This document shows positions 55,902-64,000 of a stretch of DNA of 64,000 nucleotides, one piece after another. Origin of the DNA: Bradyrhizobium monzae (GTDB lineage Bacteria > Pseudomonadota > Alphaproteobacteria > Rhizobiales > Xanthobacteraceae); NCBI RefSeq assembly GCF_021458635.1, contig NZ_JAIRDQ010000008.1, positions 62,001-126,000 on the forward strand, in the 5' to 3' direction. The notes under the pieces are model-generated. The model saw only the letters and a program-made list of their open reading frames with translations. It ran no database searches and was not told the origin of the DNA. The position numbers and the translations under genes were made by a program. How positions within the stretch are numbered: position 1 is the first letter of the stretch; each line of letters begins with the position of its first letter.

Positions 55902-57977
55902 ATGACCAAGCTCATCATCGACGGCAAAGAGATCGATGTCCCCGCCGAGTACACGCTGCTTCAGGCGTGCGAGGCGGCCGGCGCCGAGATTCCGCGCTTC
56001 TGCTATCACGAGCGGCTGTCGATCGCCGGCAATTGCCGGATGTGCCTCGTCGAGGTGAAGGGCGGCCCGAAGCCGGTCGCGAGCTGCGCCTGGGGCGTGC
56101 GCGACTGCCGTCCGGGCCCGAAGGGCGAGCCGCCGGAAATCTCCACGCGTTCGCCGATGGTGAAGAAGGCGCGCGAAGGCGTGATGGAATTCCTTCTGAT
56201 CAACCATCCGCTGGACTGCCCGATCTGCGACCAGGGCGGCGAGTGCGATCTGCAGGACCAGGCGATGGGCTATGGTGTCGACACCAGCCGCTTCGCCGAG
56301 AACAAGCGCGCCGTCGAGGACAAATATCTCGGCGCGCTGGTCAAGACCTCGATGAACCGCTGCATCCAGTGCACGCGCTGCGTCCGCTTCTCGGCGGAGG
56401 TCGCCGGCGCGCCCGAGATGGGCGCCACGGGGCGCGGCGAGGACATGGAAATCACGACCTATCTCGAGCACGCGCTGACGTCGGAGCTGCAGGGCAACCT
56501 CGTCGACATCTGCCCGGTCGGTGCGCTGACCTCGAAACCTTATGCCTTCGCGGCGCGTCCGTGGGAGCTCGGCAAGACCCAGTCCATCGACGTGATGGAC
56601 GGCGTGGGATCTGCGATCCGCGTCGACACCCGCGGCCGTGAGGTGATGCGCGTGCTGCCGCGCATCAACGAGGCCGTGAACGAGGAGTGGATCTCCGACA
56701 AGACCCGCCACATCGTCGACGGCCTGCGCACCCAGCGCCTCGACCGGCCCTATATCCGCGAGGCGGGCAAGCTGCGTGCGGCGACCTGGCAGGAAGCGTT
56801 CGCGGCGATCGCTTCGAAGGCGGCTCGTACCGACGGCAAGCGCATCGGCGCGATCGCGGGCGATCTCGCCGGCGTCGAAGAGATGTTCGCGATGAAGGAT
56901 CTGCTGGCAAAATTCGGCTCGGCCAATCTGGCGGTACAGGGCGGCGACGCCTTCGATCCCGCGCTCGGCCGCGGCTCCTACATCTTCAATCCGACGCTCG
57001 CGGGCGTCGAGCAGGCGGATGCGCTGCTCATCGTCGGCGCCAATCCGCGCAAGGAAGCGGCCGTGTTCAACGCCCGCATCCGCAAGCGCTGGCGCGCCGG
57101 CGGCTTCAAGGTCGGCGTGATCGGCGCCAAGGCCGACCTCACCTATGATTACGACCATCTCGGCGCGGGCACCGAGACGCTCGGCGAGCTCGCGGCCGGC
57201 AAGCACTCTTTCATGGACGTGCTGAAGAACGCCAAGAACCCGATCATCCTGGTCGGCGCGGGCGCAGCCTCGCGTCACGACGGCGCCGCCATTCTCGCAG
57301 CCGCCGCCAAGCTCGCGCTCGACGTCGGTGCGGTGAAGGACGGCTGGAACGGTTTTGCCGTGTTGCACGAGAGTGCTTCGCGCGTCGGCGCGCTCGACAT
57401 CGGCTTTGTCGCCGGTGCGGGCGGGCTGAACGCCGCGCAGATGACGACCTTCGGCACGCTCGACCTGCTGTTCCTGCTCGGCGCCGACGAGATCAAGGCG
57501 CCGGACGGCACCTTCGTTGTCTACATCGGCACCCATGGCGACCGCGGTGCGCATCGCGCCGACGTGATCCTGCCGGCCGCCGCCTACACCGAGAAGTCCG
57601 CGATCTACGTCAACACCGAAGGCCGCGTGCAGATGACCGGCCGTGCCGCGTTCCCGCCGGGCGAAGCCCGCGAGGACTGGGCGATCATCCGCGCGCTCTC
57701 GGAAGCGCTCGGCAAGAAGCTCGGCTACGACTCGCTTGCCGCGCTGCGCCAGGCGATCTTCAAGGCCGTGCCGCATCTGATCCGTCTCGACCAGATCGAG
57801 GCGGGCGCAGCCGACCAGATCAAGAAGCTGGCGGGGAGGGGCGGCTCGCCGGAGAAGGCGCCGTTCAAGGCAGCGATCGAGGACTTCTATTTGACCAACC
57901 CAATCGCGCGTGCGTCCGCCGTGATGGCGGAATGCTCGCGGCTTGCCTCCGGGCAGATGCTGACCGCAGCGGAGTGA
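55902..57977 (+). CDS. nuoG: NADH-quinone oxidoreductase subunit G
   Basis: Encodes 691 residues of the 75-kDa subunit. The N-terminal 2Fe-2S domain has PRFCYHERLSIAGNCRMC, then HPLDCPICDQGGECDLQD and NRCIQCTRCVRF provide further 4Fe-4S clusters. The remainder is a degenerate molybdopterin-oxidoreductase-like domain. Length matches the mitochondrial-type subunit. The C-terminal end lacks any obvious extra cluster. Confidence 0.97.
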   Translation: MTKLIIDGKEIDVPAEYTLLQACEAAGAEIPRFCYHERLSIAGNCRMCLVEVKGGPKPVASCAWGVRDCRPGPKGEPPEISTRSPMVKKAREGVMEFLLINHPLDCPICDQGGECDLQDQAMGYGVDTSRFAENKRAVEDKYLGALVKTSMNRCIQCTRCVRFSAEVAGAPEMGATGRGEDMEITTYLEHALTSELQGNLVDICPVGALTSKPYAFAARPWELGKTQSIDVMDGVGSAIRVDTRGREVMRVLPRINEAVNEEWISDKTRHIVDGLRTQRLDRPYIREAGKLRAATWQEAFAAIASKAARTDGKRIGAIAGDLAGVEEMFAMKDLLAKFGSANLAVQGGDAFDPALGRGSYIFNPTLAGVEQADALLIVGANPRKEAAVFNARIRKRWRAGGFKVGVIGAKADLTYDYDHLGAGTETLGELAAGKHSFMDVLKNAKNPIILVGAGAASRHDGAAILAAAAKLALDVGAVKDGWNGFAVLHESASRVGALDIGFVAGAGGLNAAQMTTFGTLDLLFLLGADEIKAPDGTFVVYIGTHGDRGAHRADVILPAAAYTEKSAIYVNTEGRVQMTGRAAFPPGEAREDWAIIRALSEALGKKLGYDSLAALRQAIFKAVPHLIRLDQIEAGAADQIKKLAGRGGSPEKAPFKAAIEDFYLTNPIARASAVMAECSRLASGQMLTAAE

Positions 57978-57981
57978 GCCA

Positions 57982-59049
57982 ATGGAATTTTTCGCAAGCG
58001 CGTTCTGGACCGGCTTCCTCTGGCCGTTGATCATCATGATCGCGGAGAGCGTCATGGTGCTCGTCATCCTGCTGGTCGCGATCGCCTACATCCTGCTCGC
58101 CGACCGCAAGATCTGGGCGGCGGTGCAGATCCGCCGGGGTCCGAACGTGGTCGGCCCCTGGGGCCTGTTCCAGTCCTTCGCCGACCTGCTGAAGTTCGTG
58201 CTGAAGGAGCCGATCATTCCGGCGGGCGCCAACAAGGGCGTGTTCCTCCTTGCGCCGCTGGTCTCGTGCGTGCTCGCGCTCGCCGCCTGGGCGGTGATCC
58301 CGACCAATCTCGGCTGGGTGATCTCCGACATCAATGTCGGCATCCTCTTCATCTTCGCGATCTCGTCGCTGTCGATCTACGGCATCATCATGGCCGGCTG
58401 GTCGTCGAACTCGAAGTACCCGTTCCTGGCGGCGCTGCGCTCGGCGGCGCAGATGGTGTCCTACGAAGTCTCGATCGGCTTCGTCATCATCACGGTGCTG
58501 CTCTGCGCCGGCACACTGAACCTGTCGGCCGTGGTCGAAGCCCAGCATGCCCGCGGCCTCGCCAGTCTGATCGGGCTGCCGCAGCTCACTATCCTGAACT
58601 GGTACGTCTGGCCGCTGTTCCCGATGTTCGTGGTGTTCTACGTCTCGGCGCTGGCGGAAACCAACCGTCCGCCCTTCGACCTCGTCGAAGCGGAATCCGA
58701 GCTGGTTGCCGGCTTCATGGTCGAATACGGCTCGACGCCGTATCTGCTGTTCATGCTCGGCGAGTACGTCGCGATCGTCACGATGTGCGCGATGGCGACA
58801 ATCCTGTTCCTCGGAGGCTGGCTGCCGCCGGTGGACCTGCCGCCCTTCAACTGGGTGCCGGGGATCATCTGGTTCTCGCTCAAAGTCTTCTTCATGTTCT
58901 TCCTGTTCGCGATGGCAAAGGCGATCGTGCCGCGCTACCGCTACGACCAATTGATGCGCCTCGGCTGGAAGGTGTTCCTGCCGCTGTCTCTGGCGATGGT
59001 GGTCGTGGTGGCGGGCGTGCTCCAGTTCGCCGGCATCGCGCCGAAGTGA
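57982..59049 (+). CDS. nuoH: NADH-quinone oxidoreductase subunit H
   Basis: Encodes 355 residues with eight membrane helices; it forms the quinone-chamber entrance in the membrane arm. Signatures are DRKIWAAVQIRRGPNVVGPW near residue 36 and the loop ALAETNRPPFDLVEAESELV with its conserved acidic residues. Confidence 0.98.
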   Translation: MEFFASAFWTGFLWPLIIMIAESVMVLVILLVAIAYILLADRKIWAAVQIRRGPNVVGPWGLFQSFADLLKFVLKEPIIPAGANKGVFLLAPLVSCVLALAAWAVIPTNLGWVISDINVGILFIFAISSLSIYGIIMAGWSSNSKYPFLAALRSAAQMVSYEVSIGFVIITVLLCAGTLNLSAVVEAQHARGLASLIGLPQLTILNWYVWPLFPMFVVFYVSALAETNRPPFDLVEAESELVAGFMVEYGSTPYLLFMLGEYVAIVTMCAMATILFLGGWLPPVDLPPFNWVPGIIWFSLKVFFMFFLFAMAKAIVPRYRYDQLMRLGWKVFLPLSLAMVVVVAGVLQFAGIAPK

Positions 59050-59057
59050 GGGCTGTC

Positions 59058-59552
59058 ATGGGTATCAACATCAACGCCACTGCACGCTCGCTTTTGCTGT
59101 CGGAATTCGTCTCGGCGTTCTTCCTCGCCATGCGCTATTTCTTCCAGCCGAAGCCGACGCTGAACTATCCCTTCGAGAAGGGCCCAATCTCGCCGCGCTT
59201 CCGCGGTGAGCATGCGCTGCGCCGCTATCCGAACGGCGAAGAGCGCTGCATCGCCTGCAAGCTGTGCGAAGCGATTTGCCCGGCGCAGGCCATCACCATC
59301 GAGGCCGGTCCACGCCGCAACGACGGCACCCGCCGCACCGTGCGCTACGACATCGACATGGTGAAGTGCATCTATTGCGGCCTCTGCCAGGAGGCCTGCC
59401 CGGTCGACGCCATCGTCGAAGGTCCGAACTTCGAGTTCGCGACCGAGACCCGCGAGGAACTGTTCTATGACAAGGCCAAGCTGCTCGCCAATGGCGACCG
59501 CTGGGAACGCGAGATCGCCAAGGCGATCGAGCTCGATGCGCCTTACCGGTGA
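59058..59552 (+). CDS. nuoI: NADH-quinone oxidoreductase subunit I
   Basis: Encodes 164 residues from ATG 59058. Two [4Fe-4S] clusters (N6a, N6b) are bound by CIACKLCEAICPAQA and CIYCGLCQEACPVDA, the two ferredoxin motifs of the TYKY subunit. The N terminus includes a membrane-surface helix (LLLSEFVSAFFLAMRYFF). Confidence 0.98.
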   Translation: MGININATARSLLLSEFVSAFFLAMRYFFQPKPTLNYPFEKGPISPRFRGEHALRRYPNGEERCIACKLCEAICPAQAITIEAGPRRNDGTRRTVRYDIDMVKCIYCGLCQEACPVDAIVEGPNFEFATETREELFYDKAKLLANGDRWEREIAKAIELDAPYR

Positions 59553-59561
59553 GATGAGAGC

Positions 59562-60200
59562 ATGATCCTTCCCGCGCTGTTCTTCTATCTCTTCGCCGGC
59601 GTCTGCGTCGCCTCGGCGGTGATGGTGATTGTCTCGCGCAATCCCGTTCACTCCGTGCTGTACCTGATCCTGGCCTTCGTCAACGCCTCCGGCCTGTTCG
59701 TGCTGATGGGCGCCGAATTCCTCGCGATGATCCTGATCGTCGTCTATGTCGGCGCGGTTGCGGTGCTGTTCCTGTTCGTCATCATGATGCTCGATGTCGA
59801 CTTCCTCGAGCTGCGCGAAGGCTTCATCCAGTACCTGCCGGTGGGTGTCGTGATCGGCGGCATCTTCCTGTTCGAGCTGCTCTTGACCGTCGGTGCCTGG
59901 GTCATCAATCCGACCGTGAGCAAGACCATCACGGCGCCGATCCCGACCAACGTCTCGAACACCGAGGCGCTGGGTCTCGTGCTCTATACGAAGTACGTCC
60001 ACTACTTCCAGCTCTCGGGCATGGTGCTGCTGGTCGCCATGATCGGCGCGATCGTGCTGACCCTGCGGCACAAGGCGAGCGTGAAGCGGCAGGACATCAA
60101 CGTTCAGAACGCGCGTACACCCGAGATGGCGATGGCGATGCGCAAGGTGGTATCGGGGCAGGGGCTGCAGGACAGCGACGCGGCGGAGTGGGTGAAATGA
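59562..60200 (+). CDS. nuoJ: NADH-quinone oxidoreductase subunit J
   Basis: Encodes 212 residues with five membrane helices, the third containing the pi-bulge region (GAEFLAMILIVVYVGAVAVL). The C terminus carries a longer hydrophilic tail than E. coli NuoJ (VQNARTPEMAMAMRKVV...). Its stop overlaps the nuoK start (ATGA). Confidence 0.97.
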   Translation: MILPALFFYLFAGVCVASAVMVIVSRNPVHSVLYLILAFVNASGLFVLMGAEFLAMILIVVYVGAVAVLFLFVIMMLDVDFLELREGFIQYLPVGVVIGGIFLFELLLTVGAWVINPTVSKTITAPIPTNVSNTEALGLVLYTKYVHYFQLSGMVLLVAMIGAIVLTLRHKASVKRQDINVQNARTPEMAMAMRKVVSGQGLQDSDAAEWVK

Positions 60201-60505
60201 CGATCGGGCTCGGACATTATCTGGCGGTCGGCGCGATCCTGTTCACCCTCGGGATCCTCGGCATATTCCTCAATCGCAAGAACATCATCGTCATCCTGAT
60301 GTCGATCGAGCTGATCCTGCTCTCGGTCAACGTCAACCTGGTGGCATTCTCGACCTTCCTCGGCGACATCGTCGGTCAGGTCTTCGCGCTGCTGGTCTTG
60401 ACCGTTGCGGCCGCCGAAGCCGCGATCGGTCTTGCCATCCTGGTGGTCTATTTCCGCAACCGCGGCTCGATCGCGGTTGAGGACGTCAATCTGATGAAGG
60501 GCTGA
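60197..60505 (+). CDS. nuoK: NADH-quinone oxidoreductase subunit K
   Basis: Encodes 102 residues, three membrane helices, with the conserved glutamates in VILMSIELILLSVNVNLV and AAAEAAIGLAILV that take part in proton transfer. It overlaps nuoJ by four bases. A 60-bp gap holding a palindromic repeat separates it from nuoL. Confidence 0.98.
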   Translation: MTIGLGHYLAVGAILFTLGILGIFLNRKNIIVILMSIELILLSVNVNLVAFSTFLGDIVGQVFALLVLTVAAAEAAIGLAILVVYFRNRGSIAVEDVNLMKG

Positions 60506-60507
60506 TC

Positions 60508-60552
60508 GCATGATCCGGAAAAGTGGACACCGGTTTTCCGACCAGATCATGC
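60508..60552. repeat. Dispersed palindromic repeat (short form) inside the nuo operon
   Basis: Ends GCATGATC (60508-60515) and GATCATGC (60545-60552) frame CGGAAAA...TTTTCCG. Related to the long form at 4299-4374, reverse orientation. It fills almost the entire nuoK-nuoL gap. Confidence 0.85.
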
Positions 60553-60566
60553 GGAAAGAGTAAGTC

Positions 60567-62657
60567 ATGGTTCAGGCAATTGTTTTCCTGCCGCTGCTGG
60601 GCGCCATTCTGGCCGGCCTGATCTCGCTGTTCGGCGCGCATGCTCGCAACCCCTCAGGCGACACGGTCGAGCACCACGATGATCACGGTCACGGCGACGC
60701 CCATGCGGCGGTCGCCCACGACTCTCATGGACATGACGATCACGGCGACGACGCCCACGACGACCACGGCCACGGCCCGGTCGAGCCGGCTGCGGCGGGC
60801 TCGCGCGGCGCCGAGCTGATCACCACGGCGTTCCTGTTCGTGGCGGCCGCGCTGTCCTGGATGACGCTGGTCGATGTCGGTTTCAATGGCCACGACGCCC
60901 GGATCCAGCTTCTGCCCTGGATCTTCTCGGGCGAGCTCGAGGTCTGGTGGACGCTGCGCGTCGACACGCTCACCGCCGTGATGCTGGTGGTGGTGACGAC
61001 CGTGTCCTCGCTCGTGCACCTCTATTCCATCGGCTACATGGACGAGGATCCGTACCGGCCGCGCTTCTTCGGTTATCTCTCGCTGTTCACCTTCGCCATG
61101 CTGATGCTGGTGACGGCGGACAACCTGGTGCAGCTGTTCTTCGGCTGGGAAGGCGTGGGTCTGGCGAGTTACCTGCTGATCGGCTTCTGGTATCAGAAGC
61201 CGTCGGCGAACGCCGCCGCCATCAAGGCCTTCGTGGTCAACCGCGTCGGCGATTTCGGCTTCGCGCTCGGCATCTTCGCGATCTTCTACCTGACCTCTTC
61301 GACCGATTTCGAGACCATCTTCCATGCCGCTCCGGGCCTGACCGGCAAGACCATCGACTTCCTCGGCTGGCATGCCGATGCGCTGACGCTGACATGCCTC
61401 CTGCTGTTCATGGGGGCGATGGGCAAGTCGGCGCAGTTCCTGCTGCACACCTGGTTGCCGGACGCAATGGAAGGCCCGACCCCTGTGTCGGCGTTGATCC
61501 ACGCCGCGACCATGGTCACGGCCGGCGTGTTCATGGTGGCGCGCCTGTCGCCGCTGTTCGAGCTCGCCCCGAACGCGCAGGCTGTCGTGATGTTCTTCGG
61601 TGCGACCACCGCGTTCTTCGCGGCGACCATCGGTCTCGTCCAGAACGACATCAAGCGCATCGTCGCCTACTCGACCTGTTCGCAGCTCGGCTACATGTTC
61701 GTGGCGATGGGAGCAGGGGCCTATTCGGTCGGCATGTTCCATTTGTTCACGCACGCCTTCTTCAAGGCGCTGCTGTTCTTGGGCTCCGGCTCGGTGATCT
61801 ACGCGATGCACCACGAGCAGGATATCCGCAACATGGGCGGCCTCTGGAAGAAGATCCCGTACACGTTCGCGGTGATGACCGTCGGCACGCTGGCGCTGAC
61901 CGGCTTCCCGCTGTTCGCCGGTTACTTCTCCAAGGACGCGATCATCGAGGCGGCCTATGCGGCGCATAATCCGTTCTCGACCTACGCCTATCTGATGACG
62001 ATCGTGGCCGCCGGCCTGACCTCGTTCTATTCCTGGCGTCTGGTGTTCAAGACCTTCTTCGGCGAGCCGCACGATCAGGAGCACTACGAGGCCGCGCATG
62101 AGAGCCCGATCTGGATGCTGATCCCGATCGGCGTGCTGGCGGTTGGCTCGGTCCTTGCCGGCTTCCCGTTCAAGGAGCTGTTCACCGGTCCTCACGGCGT
62201 GGAAGAGTTCTTCCGCGAGTCCGTGAAGATGAACCCGCATATTCTCGAGGACATGGAGCACATGCCACATCTGTTGGGCTGGCTGCCCTTCGTGATGATG
62301 GTTGGCGGCTTCCTGGTGTCCTACACTTTCTACATCCGCAAGCCTTACCTCCCGGTCGAGCTCGCGAACACGCAGCCGATGCTGTACCGGTTCCTGCTCA
62401 ACAAATGGTACTTCGACGAGCTCTACGATTTCATCTTCGTCCGACCGGCGAAGTGGATCGGCTACCAGCTCTGGAAGAAGGGTGACGGCTTCATCATCGA
62501 CGGCTTCGGTCCCGACGGTATCTCGGCTCGTGTGCTTGATATCACCCGCAACGTCGTGAAGATCCAGACCGGCTATCTCTATCACTACGCCTTCGCCATG
62601 CTGATCGGTGCCGCCGGCCTGATCACCTGGTTCATGTTCGGCTTTGGAGGCCAGTAA
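60567..62657 (+). CDS. nuoL: NADH-quinone oxidoreductase subunit L, with a His/Asp-rich insert
   Basis: Encodes 696 residues, a Mrp-antiporter-like proton-pumping subunit at the far end of the membrane arm, plus the lateral helix. GWEGVGLASYLLIGFWY and WLPDAMEGPTPVSALIHAAT with catalytic Glu/Lys residues are intact. Unusual: residues 35-70, between the first and second helices, contain 12 His and 10 Asp (EHHDDHGHGDAH...). This stretch lies between helices, on one side of the membrane, and looks like a metal-binding loop. Otherwise the length and motifs are normal. Confidence 0.97.
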   Translation: MVQAIVFLPLLGAILAGLISLFGAHARNPSGDTVEHHDDHGHGDAHAAVAHDSHGHDDHGDDAHDDHGHGPVEPAAAGSRGAELITTAFLFVAAALSWMTLVDVGFNGHDARIQLLPWIFSGELEVWWTLRVDTLTAVMLVVVTTVSSLVHLYSIGYMDEDPYRPRFFGYLSLFTFAMLMLVTADNLVQLFFGWEGVGLASYLLIGFWYQKPSANAAAIKAFVVNRVGDFGFALGIFAIFYLTSSTDFETIFHAAPGLTGKTIDFLGWHADALTLTCLLLFMGAMGKSAQFLLHTWLPDAMEGPTPVSALIHAATMVTAGVFMVARLSPLFELAPNAQAVVMFFGATTAFFAATIGLVQNDIKRIVAYSTCSQLGYMFVAMGAGAYSVGMFHLFTHAFFKALLFLGSGSVIYAMHHEQDIRNMGGLWKKIPYTFAVMTVGTLALTGFPLFAGYFSKDAIIEAAYAAHNPFSTYAYLMTIVAAGLTSFYSWRLVFKTFFGEPHDQEHYEAAHESPIWMLIPIGVLAVGSVLAGFPFKELFTGPHGVEEFFRESVKMNPHILEDMEHMPHLLGWLPFVMMVGGFLVSYTFYIRKPYLPVELANTQPMLYRFLLNKWYFDELYDFIFVRPAKWIGYQLWKKGDGFIIDGFGPDGISARVLDITRNVVKIQTGYLYHYAFAMLIGAAGLITWFMFGFGGQ

Positions 62658-64000
62658 ATGACAACCTGGCCCATCCTTTCGGTCACGACGTTCCTGCCGC
62701 TGGTCGGGGCGCTGATCGTTTACCTCAGCCGCGGCGATGACGAGGCGGCCAAGCGCAATTCGCGCTGGATCGCACTGTGGACCACGCTGATCACCTTCGC
62801 GGTGTCAGTGCTCCTGGTCATGCGCTTCGATCCGTCGAATGCCGACTTCCAGTTCGTCGAGAAGGCGAACTGGCTTGCCACCGGCATCACTTACCACATG
62901 GGCGTCGACGGCATTTCGCTGCCGCTCGTCATCCTCACCACCGCAATCATGCCGTTCTGCATCATCGCGAGCTGGAAGGCGATCACGAACCGCGTCCGCG
63001 AATACATGATGGCGTTCCTGATCCTGGAAACGCTGATGATCGGCACCTTCTCGGCGCTCGATCTCGTGCTGTTCTATTTGTTCTTCGAGGGCGGTCTGAT
63101 CCCGATGTTCCTGATCATCGGCGTCTGGGGCGGCCCGCGCCGGGTCTACGCGTCGTTCAAGTTCTTCCTCTACACGCTGCTCGGCTCGGTCTTGATGCTG
63201 CTCGCCATCATGGCGCTGTACTGGAACGGCGGCACCACCGACATCCCGACCCTGATGCACACCGCCGTGCCGCGCGGCTTGCAGACCTGGGCGTGGCTCG
63301 CCTTCTTCGCCTCGTTTGCGGTGAAGATGCCGATGTGGCCGGTGCACACCTGGCTCCCCGACGCGCACGTCGAGGCGCCGACCGCGGGCTCCGTCGTGCT
63401 CGCCGCGATCCTGCTGAAGATGGGCGGCTACGGCTTCCTGCGCTTCTCGCTGCCGATGTTCCCGCTGGCCTCGCACGACTTCGCGCCGCTGATCTTCACG
63501 TTGTCCGCGATTGCCATCATCTACACCTCGCTGGTGGCGCTGATGCAGGAGGACATGAAGAAGCTGATCGCGTACTCCTCGGTCGCGCATATGGGCTTCG
63601 TCACCATGGGTATCTTCGCCGGCACCATGCAGGGCGTCGCCGGCGGCGTGTTCCAGATGGTCTCGCACGGCATCGTCTCCGGCGCGCTGTTCCTCTGCGT
63701 CGGCATCGTCTACGACCGCATGCACACCCGCGAGATCGCGGCCTATGGCGGCCTCGTCAACCGGATGCCGCTCTACGCGCTGACGTTCATGGTCTTCACC
63801 ATGGCGAACGTCGGTCTGCCCGGCACCTCCGGCTTCGTCGGCGAGTTCATGACGCTGCTCGGCACCTTCAAGGTCTCGATCCCGACCGCGTTCTTCGCCA
63901 CCTTCGGCGTGATCCTGTCGGCCTGCTACGCGCTGTGGCTCTATCGCAAGGTCGTGTTCGGGGCGCTGGTCAAGCCGTCGCTGGCGAGCATGAAGGATCT
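62658..64000 (+). CDS. nuoM: NADH-quinone oxidoreductase subunit M, 3' end beyond window
   Basis: 447 codons are visible from ATG 62658 and the frame stays open to the right edge. Mrp-like antiporter subunit: LFYLFFEGGLIPMFLIIGVW has the conserved helix-5 glutamate, MWPVHTWLPDAHVEAPTAGS and MQEDMKKLIAYSSVAHMGF are family signatures. It starts one codon after nuoL stops; nuoN is expected next, outside the window. Confidence 0.97.
   Translation, partial: MTTWPILSVTTFLPLVGALIVYLSRGDDEAAKRNSRWIALWTTLITFAVSVLLVMRFDPSNADFQFVEKANWLATGITYHMGVDGISLPLVILTTAIMPFCIIASWKAITNRVREYMMAFLILETLMIGTFSALDLVLFYLFFEGGLIPMFLIIGVWGGPRRVYASFKFFLYTLLGSVLMLLAIMALYWNGGTTDIPTLMHTAVPRGLQTWAWLAFFASFAVKMPMWPVHTWLPDAHVEAPTAGSVVLAAILLKMGGYGFLRFSLPMFPLASHDFAPLIFTLSAIAIIYTSLVALMQEDMKKLIAYSSVAHMGFVTMGIFAGTMQGVAGGVFQMVSHGIVSGALFLCVGIVYDRMHTREIAAYGGLVNRMPLYALTFMVFTMANVGLPGTSGFVGEFMTLLGTFKVSIPTAFFATFGVILSACYALWLYRKVVFGALVKPSLASMKD

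Noticed and set aside
60654..62585. A 643-codon minus-strand frame opposite nuoL
   Set aside because: Shadow of nuoL; no start signal and no family features.

Overview
The window is a stretch of high-GC alphaproteobacterial chromosome, most likely Bradyrhizobium or a very close relative. The evidence is the Rhizobiales-style glnB-glnA pair, the tig-clpP-clpX-lon protein-quality block, a 14-subunit-type nuo operon, two copies of a dispersed palindromic repeat of a type I know from Bradyrhizobium (GCATGATC ends around a CGGAAAA/TTTTCCG core), and several small proteins of types seen in that genus. No phage, transposase, CRISPR array or obvious defence locus was found. This is mainly core genome with accessory patches.

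Layout. 1-6.5 kb: crotonase (cut by the window edge), thioesterase, ribosomal rplM-rpsI, a membrane diguanylate cyclase, an AI-2E family permease and a class I glutamine amidotransferase-like hydrolase. 6.6-12 kb: a secreted protein, a decayed copy of the 3' end of glnA, an nfeD-slipin membrane-quality pair, then intact glnA and glnB. The nfeD-slipin pair therefore sits between two directly repeated glnA 3' ends. 12.2-15.5 kb: bifunctional NAD(P)HX repair enzyme, GNAT acetyltransferase and a Tat-exported cupredoxin protein that has lost most copper ligands (SufI/FtsP-like). 15.6-22.7 kb: tRNA-Leu, tig, clpP, clpX, lon. 22.7-24.2 kb: GFA-family protein, tRNA-Val, methyltransferase.

24.2-38.8 kb is a metal-homeostasis region on the minus strand. 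It has two complete heavy-metal RND systems with different predicted specificity. The first (31.1 to 24.2 kb) has a His-rich small membrane protein, a TolC-type channel, an adaptor, a CzcA-type pump with the divalent-cation signature DFG...DGA, and a His-rich CDF transporter. The second (38.8 to 33.3 kb) has a Met/Cys-rich small protein, an FixH/YtkA-like periplasmic protein, a CusB-like adaptor and a CusA-type pump with the monovalent signature GAMIDAA. Between them lie a methyltransferase and a probable stress-regulated unit (24-residue membrane microprotein plus a 296-residue membrane protein) behind an EcfG-like promoter.

38.9-49.8 kb: peptidase T, an HU protein, tRNA-Asp, an exported alpha/beta hydrolase, an MFS transporter downstream of a Rieske oxygenase, a divergent MarR regulator, and a TonB receptor / PepSY membrane protein / small membrane protein iron-uptake operon preceded by three 12-bp tandem repeats.

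50.0-64.0 kb: the respiratory complex I operon nuoABCDEFGHIJKLM (nuoM cut by the window end). It carries two extra translationally coupled genes: an FkbM-type methyltransferase between nuoD and nuoE, and a 67-residue membrane protein between nuoE and nuoF. NuoL has an unusual His/Asp-rich insert near its N terminus, and the palindromic repeat separates nuoK from nuoL. I judge the most interesting points to be these complex I additions, the glnA-remnant-flanked nfeD-slipin pair, and the microprotein unit.
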